Below are positions 42,928-53,050 of a stretch of 64,000 nt of DNA, piece by piece. The notes beneath the pieces are model-generated. The model was not told the origin of the DNA and did not search any database. It was given only the letters and a program-made list of their open reading frames with translations. The stretch's first letter is position 1; each line of letters starts with the position of its first letter. Source of the stretch: Saksenaea vasiformis B4078 (taxonomy: Eukaryota; Mucoromycota; Mucoromycetes; Mucorales; Saksenaeaceae). The DNA is taken from positions 1 through 64,000 of the forward strand of contig JNDT01002314.1 of NCBI GenBank assembly GCA_000697055.1. Direction: 5' to 3'. Made by a program: the position numbers and the translations under genes.

Positions 42928-42934
42928 CTTATCT
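42928..42934 (-). promoter_or_regulatory. Possible GATA-factor site upstream of the GATA gene
   Basis: The plus strand reads CTTATCT, the reverse complement of AGATAAG, which fits the HGATAR consensus and the core preferred by SreA/Fep1-type factors. It lies about 245 bp before the ATG at 43177 and could allow self-regulation. A seven-base motif is common by chance. Confidence 0.25.
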
Positions 42935-43176
42935 CTGTCCTATGAAAAGTCTTTCCACGTTATCATGGACGAATCGCGATACACCCAGAAATTTTATGGT
43001 GAAAACAAACACAAATAAAAATTTGGATTTTCGGTTTTCTTCTTCGTTTTCCCTCTTTTTCTCTCTTTACTTCTTACTTTTTCTTCTTTCTTTCTTTTTT
43101 GATTATGAAAAGTATCTAAATAAATTTTTAAAACAAAAGAAGTCGAGAAAACGAAGAATATACAGAATCCATCACG

Positions 43177-44274
43177 ATGACGGTCAAGTCACCCTCTTAT
43201 AATAAGCCTTCGACCGCCACGAGTGTGGATGCGCTCCACAAATGTCCTTCACCTGATCCATCCTTCAGCATAACTCAACATTCAATGAAAGTCCAGGAAA
43301 CTGGCTTCGAATCACGACACGTACCAACTTCTTCCGCCAACACTAATTCTGGTGAGCCCTGCAGCTCCAGTGCTGCGAATTCGGCCATCGGAAGTTTGTC
43401 TGGTACACCGTCCTGTTCGAACTGTGGGACATCGCATACTCCTCTTTGGCGACGTTCCCCTGTTGGCCAGGTCATTTGTAATGCATGCGGTTTATATTTA
43501 AAAGCACGCAACACGGCTCGGCCACCATGGTTAAAACGATCCTCGAGACGAGTAACACCGGCTCCCATAACAACGACAACAACAACGGAAACAGTAAAGG
43601 CAAAGACGGTTTGCTTAGCACCTCTGAAACCGCGCCAGTTGCCTGCTATGGAGACATCCCAACCCGTTTGTTTTAATTGTCATACAGTAACTACACCTTT
43701 GTGGAGACGAGATGGGGAGGGTCACACCATTTGTAACGCTTGCGGTCTTTATTACAAACTCCATGGTACACATCGTCCAATCACTATGAAACGATCCATC
43801 GTCAAAAAACGTAAGCGTGTAACAATAGGACCGTACTATCATCACCAACACGATGTATTTCATACCCCCCAACGACCTAAATCATCGTTGTCACCGCAAG
43901 TCCAGCCGCCGATACAGTCGCCGCCGCCCCCACCTCCTTTAGTGGCCGTGGAACCGGAGAACTCATCGTCAACGTTTCACCTAGCGCCACCTATGAAATC
44001 ATCATCCAATATTGCGGCATTATTAAACCCCGCACCTGATGCTTCGTTAGCATCCTCCTCCTCATCATCATCATCGTCATCATCGCCATCCACAGTTTTA
44101 CCGTCGATTCGGTCATGTATTGAACGTCAGGATCTAGAGGCTCAACGACATCAACTTCAACGCGACGTGAACCATTTGACTTGGATGCTTAATTTATTAA
44201 ATCAGGTCATCAGCCACGATACGAAATCACCAATTTTTGTTACAACAGAAAAAAAGATTTGTCTGTCGAACTGA
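43177..44274 (+). CDS. Two-finger GATA factor, SreA/Fep1/Urbs1 type
   Basis: Nuclear DNA-binding protein of 365 residues in one uninterrupted frame. Finger 1 has Cys 80, 83, 101 and 104 ([14 protein letters not shown], then CNACGLY). Finger 2 has Cys 165, 168, 186 and 189 ([14 protein letters not shown], then [16 protein letters not shown]) and is followed by the basic segment [11 protein letters not shown]. Two fingers with these signatures match fungal repressors of iron uptake (SreA, Sre, Fep1, Urbs1). In those proteins, from memory, a short region with four Cys between the fingers takes part in iron sensing. Here the linker (105-164) has one Cys, at 146. A Pro- and Ser-rich region and a C-terminal coiled coil (about 310-345) follow, again as in this family. 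The role in iron control is an inference, and the missing Cys cluster weakens it. Confidence 0.85.
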   Translation: MTVKSPSYNKPSTATSVDALHKCPSPDPSFSITQHSMKVQETGFESRHVPTSSANTNSGEPCSSSAANSAIGSLSGTPSCSNCGTSHTPLWRRSPVGQVICNACGLYLKARNTARPPWLKRSSRRVTPAPITTTTTTETVKAKTVCLAPLKPRQLPAMETSQPVCFNCHTVTTPLWRRDGEGHTICNACGLYYKLHGTHRPITMKRSIVKKRKRVTIGPYYHHQHDVFHTPQRPKSSLSPQVQPPIQSPPPPPPLVAVEPENSSSTFHLAPPMKSSSNIAALLNPAPDASLASSSSSSSSSSSPSTVLPSIRSCIERQDLEAQRHQLQRDVNHLTWMLNLLNQVISHDTKSPIFVTTEKKICLSN

Positions 44275-44766
44275 AAATAGGGCTTTTTTTTCCCCACATT
44301 CCCTTGTTTCTCGTGGGGAAAAATAAAAACAGCGCTCCATGTGAAACCATATGCGGAGAACCAAAGGAGCCGGGCAGAATCGGGTACCCCCATTGGACCT
44401 CCTTTGGACCAAAAAAAAAGTGTGACCCAATGGAAATTCATGGGCACCGAAAATGAAAAAAAAGGCGGGCGGGGAAAGTCGAGACTAAATTGGAAAGTCT
44501 AATGGGGGGGTTTAGGAGCGGAGTTACTAGGTTACCTTTATGTGCGAGTTGTGTATGTGCGTTCTGTGAGCATTTGTCAAGCCAATTAGCAAAAGGGTGT
44601 ACTTTTTGTGTAAAACTGAACTGACCCCAATATTTCCTTTGTCTTTCTTTTTCTTTCTATTCTTTTCTTCTTCTTCTTGTTCTTCTTCTTCTTTCCTCTT
44701 TTTACCAACCACAACCCCCCCTTTTTTTTTGTCTTTAGTAACCAATTGAATGCGCCTAAAATAATA

Positions 44767-46297
44767 ATGGAGTACGATAGCATACCTCATAAAGCTGCCA
44801 GCATTACCAGCATTTCCAGCGATAATCCTCCTTCACTCTACTCTGGTCGTGATTCAGTCTCTAGTTTATGTGGAGATCTGGATGAGTTGCAGGAACCGTG
44901 TGCATTTGAAGGTATGCGTCATTTTGAGGCACATAAAATCCGTTTTTAGTTTACTCAATCCTACGTTCGATTTTAGATTTCCAGTTTAGTACGGGACTCG
45001 ATCCAGGCCTGTCCGTCCAGGTGCCGTTTGAGATAGACCCATATCTGGGATTACAACAACAAGACATTCCCGAAAATATGTTGTTGAATGAGAATGACCA
45101 AAAAACATTTGGCGAGTTTCTTAATTCGTTTGTTGTCGATGAAGAAGAGGAAGAGGAAGAACGAGGAACAAAAGAAAAGCAAAAACAAGAAGAACCATCA
45201 TGCTTGAGTATTGATCCGTTGAGTCTACCCAAGGTAAGGATGAATAAAACAGGAAAACTAGTCGATATGCTAATATGAGCTGTTGGGCTTTTTAGAACGA
45301 CGACGATCATGAGAACATGGTGTCTATTTTGGAACCCAACCGTAAACGACGCCCTTCCGCGGATAGCAAGCACGAGCTTCGGCGGGTGTCACTGACCAAG
45401 CGAAGCAAAACCAATCGTGATTTGTTAACGGAGGAGGAGAAGCGGGCAAATCATATTGCATCAGAACAAAAGCGTCGCAATACGATCCGCAACGGCTTTA
45501 AAGACTTGACCGAGATTATCCCCACACTGAAGAATATCAACAACTCCAAAAGTACCATTCTGTTCAAGGCGGTGGATTATATCAAGCATCTTGAAAAGCG
45601 TAACAAAGGCCTTCGAGAACGGCTGGCCGCTCTCCAAATGAGGGCTGAAGTCAAGGGTCGTATGGCAGCTTTTGTCCATCGTCCAGCACTACGAAAGTCA
45701 TCATCGTCTTCTTCGTCATTGTCCTCAGCTCCTGGGGAGCAACAACAACAACAACAACAACAACAAAATCATTATCCTCATCATTTGCCGCCTGAGGCTG
45801 TTGCCGCGCTCATCGCTCATAAAAATCAACAGAAACAATTGGAAATTCTTCAGGAACAACTTCGGTTGCAGCAGGAGCTTTTGGCAAAACACAACATCAC
45901 CAAGTCAACTACTACTACTACTACTACTACTACTTCTTCTTCCTTATCGATACCCTCTGACAACAATCATCCCCAGGAATACCTGCCATCTTCTCTTTTC
46001 TCTCGTCTGAAAGAACATAACACGTATCACTCGATTTCCATCCCATCCTCTGGTCCCCCTTCACCCCGTCATTCTGTAAATAACATGTCTTTTCATCATC
46101 GATCCAGCGCTCCTGCCCTCGTGATGCCTGTCACGGACGAAGAACACCCTGTCCATGACTGGCACAAGGTTGACAATGCCGACGCCCCCAGTCTCAATAT
46201 TCCCGCTGATGAAGAGTTTGGCAAGGAAACAGCCTTCCGGGAACGATTACTGAGCTGTGGTAAATTGAAGCATCTCCAAACATCCGCATCTCCATAA
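44767..46297 (+). CDS. bHLH transcription factor, E-box class
   Basis: Three exons: 44767-44911, 44977-45233 and 45296-46297, joined in frame. The basic region NHIASEQKRRNTIR has His, Glu and Arg at the three positions that read CACGTG. Helix 1 is FKDLTEIIPTL, and helix 2 is KSTILFKAVDYIKHLEKRN, continuing into a short leucine-rich zipper-like segment (LRERLAAL). Among fungi the sequence looks closest to Ino4 or Mlx/Max-like factors, but I cannot choose. The N-terminus is acidic and may activate. A CAA-encoded Gln run, a second Gln-rich helix and an ACT-encoded Thr run make up the disordered C-terminal half. Target genes, such as phospholipid genes if Ino4-like, are speculative. Confidence 0.88.
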
Positions 46298-47960
46298 GCA
46301 TTATCCATTCTTTTCTTTTTTTTAATTTAAATACGAAACTTCAAGCCTTTTTTTTATTTTCCTTCTCTCTGTCTCTCTCTTTCTCTCTCTTTTTCTCTCT
46401 ATGAACACATGTACTCCTTGATTAAAAAAAAAGACATTTTACACATATGCCAAGTAAAGAAATTCGATATTTTGTGTGATTGAAGAATGCGATAGATTGT
46501 TTCTTTTTTATTAAGTTGATTTAGAGTTATTTTTTCTTTTTGTTTGTTCGGGTTGATTTAGAGATTCAAGCTTATTCATCGTAAAAAGAACATTTCTCCG
46601 CAAAAAGTGGGGAATGAAGGATGAATTCTTAATGAGATTCAGTCATCACAATCATCCGATTTTTTTTTACTTGATGACGAACAAAGTTCAAGAACTTGGA
46701 ACTTGATCGTCATCATCTATTGTGTTACGAATATGATTTCCAAAGCGCAGTGCAGGTACGTACTATCAGTGAGGTCAGTGACATAAGTGACCTTCAACTC
46801 CGAGACGCTAAAAAATTGATCATGCGGCACAACCAAAGTCCAGGTTCCCTCCTTTCCAACCCCCCAAAACTTTCCCGTTCTTGCATTAATGCACATTCAC
46901 ACCATTGCGATAAAAGGGTAAAGCAAATGAAACATAATCAATTACTTACTACTTGTACCCGATATCGGAGTTGCATATAAAAGACGTGCCTAAACGTTTT
47001 TACAGGAACCTATCCAGAACTTCTCTCTCTGTCTTTCGTCAATACGGAAAGAAGCCTAAATTTCCGCCAAGACATTTGTCCCCCCCCGCAAAAAGGAATG
47101 TGATGTCCCCATTGTGACATGTAAAGCGTGTTTTCAACATTACCCGTTTTTCTGTTGCCTTGACAAATTAGACTTGGCCTCAAAATCTTTGTCCTATGTG
47201 AACAGCATGGATCGCATAAATGACGATTGTTCCTTTTTTTTTGTACGATGCTACAAAAGATATATTTTTTTCCCACAGTGCATGGATCATTTCATTTGAC
47301 GCTTTGCAACTCTGATTGAATCAATGACGCTTATAAAAAAAAAGAACGAAACTCAGCGTCCATGCATTCGTAACAATTAGCCGATGTAACCTAATTATTG
47401 GGAAAGAAGCTTGTTGAAACGAGGAAGTAAGAAAGAAGTAGAATCACGTGTTGCATCTATTCTGATGGTTTTATCGTCTCAGAACCGTGTGGTAAACAAG
47501 AACATAGAGACATGGAAGAGATGCAAAGGTTTACCTAACCGAATGACTCCAGTGTGTCCAAGCATGAATTCAGAAGGATCAGGCATGATATGCAATGCTT
47601 TCAAGAAAGGTAATCTTTATGACAACAAACTTCAACTATCAACATCGTGTCTTAATAAAATGCTTAAATCTTTGAAAAAGGACATGTGCAGACAGGAACA
47701 GTGGAAAACCTTATCACATTTGCTAAAACCATACACCGCTCCACTAATTTTTGCATCCGTAGGAGAAGGACCAAGTTCATGTAAGTAATAGATGATCTTT
47801 CTGCCATTATTCGTATGCTAAGTGCGTACGTTTGTTTTCTTTTTTGGTTCTTTCTGGACGCAAAATTTATTGATTATTTCAATAAAACAGTACTTTCTTT
47901 CTTTCCTCTTTTTTTTAACTCATTGTCGCTCCGAAGGGGAGCTTTGCATAAAAGAACATC
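46298..47960. other. Intergenic stretch between the bHLH and Myb genes
   Basis: T/C-rich tracts follow the bHLH stop (46310-46420). The longest ORF, 47411-47788 on the plus strand (125 codons, first codon TTG), is Lys/Ser/Met-rich without motifs and ends before a T-rich leader of the next gene. It could be a small gene or an upstream exon, but nothing decides it. Confidence 0.35.
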
Positions 47961-48259
47961 ATGGCTCGTGTGCATTCATTTTCAGACCATGAACGACGCT
48001 ACAAATCCACAGACCAGTCGCATTTGCAGCTTGGTAGTCCACCAGCCTCTATAAGAGATTCAGCCGATGAAGGTCCTACCTTGGATATCACCACTTCCAG
48101 AGCCATCACACCATCAGATTCAAATCAACCAGAACAAAACAGGCATACCAATGGAAGAAACATCTTACAGACGGATGCCAATGTCGTTGATGCCGTTGCG
48201 GCTGCGTTGTCCGTAAAACCAGGTACTCCACAAAAAAAGTTCACACGGAACCAGAGTCC

Positions 48260-48292
<33 letters not shown>

Positions 48293-49668
48293 TACCTTAT
48301 TCACTTGGTTAGAGTCCCTGCAATTGCTGTGTGAACGAATGAACGATAGTAACAAAAGGTCTGCCAGTAATGAGTTGATGGAACAAGCTGCGGCGGCGAC
48401 GGCCCTTCAGCTTCTTGGCTTAGCCGCACAGAATGAAAAGCCTGAAAGCACAGATTTGCCGACCAAACGCGGAGCTTGGACGAGGGAGGAAGATGATTTG
48501 CTATTAAGCGGCATCAAAAAATATGGCTACGGCCGATGGAAAGAGATTGCGCGGGACATTCCTGGCCGGAAAGGAAAACAACTCAAACAACGATGGGATA
48601 ACACGTTGGCGTCAAGATACGTTGATCGAGAATGGCTGCAGAAAAAAATCCGAACGGACGATACGAAAAAAAAGGACACAGAATGTAAATTGCTTGACGG
48701 CGCGAGGTTAGCACAGCTATGGGAAAAAGCAAAACAGGGAAATGTTGTCGAATCCTTGCTATCACAAGCCTTACTGGCTGCTTCTCCCCCTCCTCCAACG
48801 TCCAATGCACCGGGAGGGTCTACAAACACCCTCAGTTTGGCTGATGCAGCCGCATTAGCTTTGTACTTGCAGCAACACAACACCTTCTCCGGTCATACTA
48901 GTCCTAATCAAAGCAACAACGGCGATCCTAATACCAACAATGACAACAGCAATAGCAACAACAACAACAATACCAAAACGCATATATCCTTCTCCTCCTC
49001 TTCCTCCACTATTACTACTACTACTACTACTACTACCACTTCCTCCTCCTCCACCTCCACCTCCTCTTCCGACCTAAACTACTCCTCTTATCTAGAGTCA
49101 GCCACCGCCTCCCAGGATGTTCGGTTGCCACCAGCGCCACGACTCAGACGGCGGCGATCCGACCCAGCCTTGGCCGAGACACAATCCGCGGCCATGTCTA
49201 TTTATGCTTCACCCAATCCCATCACTACCACCATCGATAACCAAACGCAAACTGTCTTTCCGTGTCTCTTTCCGAACTGTGGAAAATCATTTGCAAGACT
49301 TTACAATCTCAAATCACACTCACGTACACACACCGATGATCGTCCCTTTGTATGCAACACCTGCCAAGCCGCATTTAGTCGAAATCATGACTTGAAGCGA
49401 CACGTCAAAATCCACGGAGGCATAAAGCCTTACACATGTAGCGGCTGTAACAAAAGCTTTTCCAGGTCTATATGCGGTTTATTCGGTGGAGAAAAAATGG
49501 GAAATGCATATTGAAAGGATTGTTTGCTGACATTTAGCTTGCTTTGTATATAGATTGGATGCATTGAGACGCCACAAAAGCAATCAACGAAACGAGTCTG
49601 CCTGTAGCAGGACAGCAATAGTCAACCCCGACTCTAAACAAAACCATGCAACAGGAACAGGGAGCTAG
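47961..49668 (+). CDS. Myb/SANT plus C2H2 zinc-finger fusion transcription factor
   Basis: Three exons: 47961-48222, 48313-49465 and 49554-49668. A single Myb-type repeat lies in exon 2 (RGAWTREEDDLLLSGIKKYG, then GRWKEIARDIPGRKGKQLKQ and RWDNTL), with the three spaced Trp residues. A long Ser/Thr/Asn-rich region built on trinucleotide runs follows. Two complete C2H2 fingers come next (CLFPNCGKSFARLYNLKSH and CNTCQAAFSRNHDLKRH), then a third that is split by the last intron (CSGCNKSF, SRLDALRRHK). Both domains bind DNA, so the protein should be a nuclear regulator reading two sites or one composite site. The 90-nt first intron (48223-48312) is stop-free and in frame. If retained it would insert a Leu-rich run encoded by TTA repeats. 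I do not recognise an ortholog with this pairing. Confidence 0.87.
48262..48292. repeat. TTA trinucleotide run in intron 1 of the Myb-C2H2 gene
   Basis: About ten TTA units follow TTTT within the 90-nt intron. The run supplies part of the T-rich tract before the acceptor (TTGGTTAG, ending at 48312). Changes in copy number stay in frame, so an intron-retained transcript would remain open. Confidence 0.8.
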
Positions 49669-50608
49669 CTAAGGCTTACCATTTTACATAAAATAAAAAA
49701 GAAGACAAATGTACTGTCTGGCCTATGCGAGGAGGAGAAACGATTTCCTCTTTTAGGTGAATACCAAAAAAAAAAAGAGGAAAAAGCTTGTACTACTACT
49801 ACTACTACTACTTGTATGAACCCACGCGTTCCGTCTTGTAGCACCCCTATGTTTTTCGCTATCAGTTGAAAGTATCTTCTAGGATGCACATAGAGGATGT
49901 TGACCAAAACTCTTTCATGGATCGTCATTACCATGTTCGTTTTTTCCGTATAGGGGAACTGTGTTAAACGATGCTTCATAGCCTCTTAGGACAGTAGCCT
50001 ATTCCGTAATTAATTGCAATGGACGATCGCTCCACGGACCCTATACATGCAGATGAATCGGGACCTTTTGTCTTTCTGGCACCAGAGGCAGCTGTTCAAC
50101 GATGCTACTCAGTCTTACCCTGTTCGCATCCAGGGATATGAATGCTGAAGCCTATGGTTGACAAGACAAGATGGACGCAGCAACTATCGGACGGGTTTAT
50201 TGATCGGCATAAATCATGGCATAGCCTCCTAAAATGCACTATCGGTTGTTTTATTTATCCTTTATTTCTCCTGTGTTGGGTCAACGCTATCCATTCTAAG
50301 AAAGCATTCAGAGATCTATAGATTCATGGCAGTAGATCATCTGGTTACAAGCCAATATGAATGATACCATCAAGTGAATCGTTATGCTGAGAAAGCCGGT
50401 TTTTCTTTTGTTGTTGTTGTTGTTGTTTTTCGTTGACACCATCTGTCTATATGTTTCCTGCAACGTGTATTGTGCCTGCATATTCCGCAAATGTGAGAGC
50501 AGATCTATTTATTCGAAAGCGATAACCTGCATGCTTCTGATATATCCATGATCTCCGTTGTTGTTTCCAAACGGTTTTATAGGTGCGACTTTAGTCTTTC
50601 GACTCGTT
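49669..50608. other. Intergenic stretch, no gene seen
   Basis: A TAC trinucleotide run lies at 49791-49812 and a TTG run at 50408-50426. The minus-strand ORF 49979-49665 passes through the TAC run as poly-Val and is not convincing. Nothing else stands out. Confidence 0.4.
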
Positions 50609-51045
50609 TCAAACGTCAGTCTGATTATTCTCGTGCCGCCATATCTTATGGACTATGCTGCTGTATGTATTTTGGGGAGGAATTTGTTTTCCCACAAGTT
50701 TCAGCCATTCCATTGCTGTGCTCCATGAAGACCGTCTAAAACAGCATTTGTTTCCATGTTGATCAAGATAGCACATGAGTGAAAGTCCAACACCCTGAAA
50801 AGGGAATTTTGCTTTATTGGTGTTTCCAAAGGTTGCCAAGTCCCGTTTGGGAAAGACAATGCAGTTTTCTCTCTCTCTCTCTCTCTGGCTACTACTAAGC
50901 GGAGTACCTGTGTTTCGCCTAACCACACAACTGACTCATTTCCTTTGAGTGCCAAGACTAATCTACCCGCTGTGCTGATTTCTAAGCGTACGATATCCCT
51001 ATTTGAGAGTGCGACATTCATTTTCAACAACAACGATATTGCCAT
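50609..51045 (-). CDS. Small hypothetical protein, two exons
   Basis: The ATG at 51045 (MAISLLLKMNVALSNRDIVR) opens exon 1, which ends at 50908 with CAG before GTACTC. Exon 2 starts at 50794 after TTTTCAG and ends at a TGA (50609). The exons are 138 and 186 nt, so the join keeps frame and gives 107 residues. The text is strand-like and well mixed (ISTAGRLVLALKGNESVVWL, then MCYLDQHGNKCCFRR and STAMEWLKLVG), unlike the random ORFs nearby, and the intron has good borders with a CT-rich interior. I do not recognise the family. More exons could lie upstream. It might also be chance. Confidence 0.42.
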
Positions 51046-51648
51046 TTGGAAAAAAAAAAAAAAAGAAAAAGGTCATGTACGCAATTACATGCAGGTACCT
51101 TTCCCAATGTCGAACTCGCTACACGAATTATATACATAGGAATGGCACAAAAAAAATACCGAAAACATTGTATTCTACGTGACATTTTGCGTTTGAATAA
51201 AGTGGCGTTTATTTTCGCAAACGATAGCGAACGTTTCTTTAATTTCAGAATTGAAGGCATGTGCGAAATGAAACCCCGCGTCGTGCGACTAGGGTGTTCT
51301 TGGATTAGGTTAAAGTGGAAGAACCCAAGACCATAACGTAGAAATTGCTATCAACTACACGCTGAACATCAAGTTCTTTCCTTTGTGTCAGGTGGCGTCT
51401 TCCTGAGATAACGATGTTGTCTGTTAATCATCTGTCAATGGATCGCAACTGCAATTTATCTTCCCAATAGGAAAAAAAAAGAATAGCGGTTATTATTATT
51501 CAAATAGAGCAAAAAAAAAAAAAGAAAAGAAAAGAAAAAATGACGGGTAAAGAGGCAAAAGAAAAAAAAACAAAGAAATAAAAAGAAAAGGGGTTTGGAG
51601 GAGAGGATGAAATGAGATAGGTTTTTCTTTTTGTTTTCAGTACTACTA
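51046..51648. other. Intergenic, A/T-run-rich
   Basis: Homopolymer A runs (51050-51070, 51475-51580) dominate the plus strand. Overlapping minus-strand ORFs here are Phe/Leu/Ser-rich by composition only. No gene is seen. Confidence 0.45.
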
Positions 51649-53050
51649 CTAGGAAGCCGCAAGTCGATGTGCTGGTGCAAAGGCAAAGATAACAGTAGAG
51701 ATTAACGAGATGAGAATCGTTAACAGTAGCCATAATATGCCTCGTTTTCGGTGTATTTGCTGGACAGTTTTGTCTTGGATATGTATGTACACCATAAAGC
51801 TTGTCTCACTAAGAGCAGAGAGAGAATAGGTTAAGGTAAGCACAGGTTGCCACGTGTGAGGCAAGAGGGGTGATTTTTTTTTTTTACCTTACGCCTGCAA
51901 AGGCTAGCCACCATGCAAAATGTGTTAGACTTGTCAAGACGGCTGACCATCCTAACAAAAATGGCAAGAGGGCCCACCATCGGGTGCCATAGGTGCCTGA
52001 TCCGGAAAAGATGAGCGCTAATTCTAGTGAGAAGCCTGTCGTGAGCAGCACCAGACCAAAAGCCAGCATGGCTCTGGCGCTTGAGACGGCCACATTTTTG
52101 TAGAGTACAAAGTCAACGAACTGGGGATAATAAAAGACATTGAGGATTTCAAAGACGTGTGAACGGGCCGAATCAAAGACAATGGGTTCTGGTCGATTAT
52201 GTTTTTCCACCAATTCGTCCAACGCCGCGCGATGATCATCTGGGAGATGGATTGGCTGTGCTGCATCCAAGGCCGAGCAGAAAGTGCGATAAATGCGGAT
52301 GGCGTTTTGTACAAGGTCGTGTCGACTCAAATTTTTCCCGTGTGTACCATGGGGGGTGCGGGAGGCATAGGTGTCATGGTTATACTCTTTTGGTGGGTGA
52401 AGCAGGTCCTGGGTATCCGGTAGTTCTACAAAGGTTGCGGCTGCCGCGGAGGGTGGCGGACTCTCAGCAAGGGACTCAAGACTTTGGAGAAATTTAGAGA
52501 GACGCTGCCGACTCTGGCGTTCGATACTTCCGAGATGAGCTCGCCACAGTTTCTCATGGGTTTCCAGTTCAATGAGGAAGTTTAGATTCTGGTGTGCGTT
52601 ACGTCGTTTAAGGAAGGCAGAAAACTGGGACTGCGTCAGTGGTGACATGGTGTTGAGACGCATCATTTGATCCAAGGTAGGTAGACCATTGACTTGCAGA
52701 TTGTAATCTTTGATCTCTTGCCATGCTTCGACAGGGGCAACAGCAAATGGATCGGTATAGCCGTAGGTTTTATGTTTAGACGATACGAGCTGGTTTGTGA
52801 TGTAGGGATTGTTTGACTGCCTGCGATGGTTACTATTATTATTATTGTTTAGGTCATTGAGGGGAATGGCAACATTGTTTTTTTCAGTGGCATGTCGATG
52901 GAGGTCGTTTTCCAAAGCAGATTCAAGTGTATGGGTATTGAGTCGACTATTTGCTTGACGAATACTCCATCGAGAGGTTTCGTAGTCGTCGAGAATTTTT
53001 GCGTACGTTGACAACGTACTTGGTTGGTGAATGAGCGGAGGTGGATCCAT
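51649..53050 (-). CDS. Rax1-like protein: RGS domain plus membrane segments
   Basis: Two exons, about 53050-51890 and 51824-51649, with the ATG at 53050 (MDPPPLIHQPSTLSTYAKIL). An Asn-rich N-terminal part leads to an RGS-like domain: LTQSQFSAFLKRRNAHQNLN, FLIELETHEKLWRAHL and, after an Ala/Pro insert, LVQNAIRIYRTFCS with SHVFEILNVFYYPQF at its end. Three hydrophobic segments follow (ARAMLAFGLVLLTTGFSLEL, WWALLPFLLGWSAVL with FAWWLAFAG, and ILWLLLTILISLISTVIFAF). RGS followed by C-terminal membrane spans is the layout of yeast Rax1, which marks bud sites with Rax2 and, in other fungi, affects polarity and growth under stress. The RGS fold here is divergent, so GAP activity on a G-alpha is doubtful. 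Confidence 0.85.

Noticed and set aside
47411..47788. 125-codon ORF upstream of the Myb-C2H2 gene
   Set aside because: It starts with TTG, is motif-free, and is not joined in phase to the next gene by an obvious intron. Evidence is too thin for a gene call.
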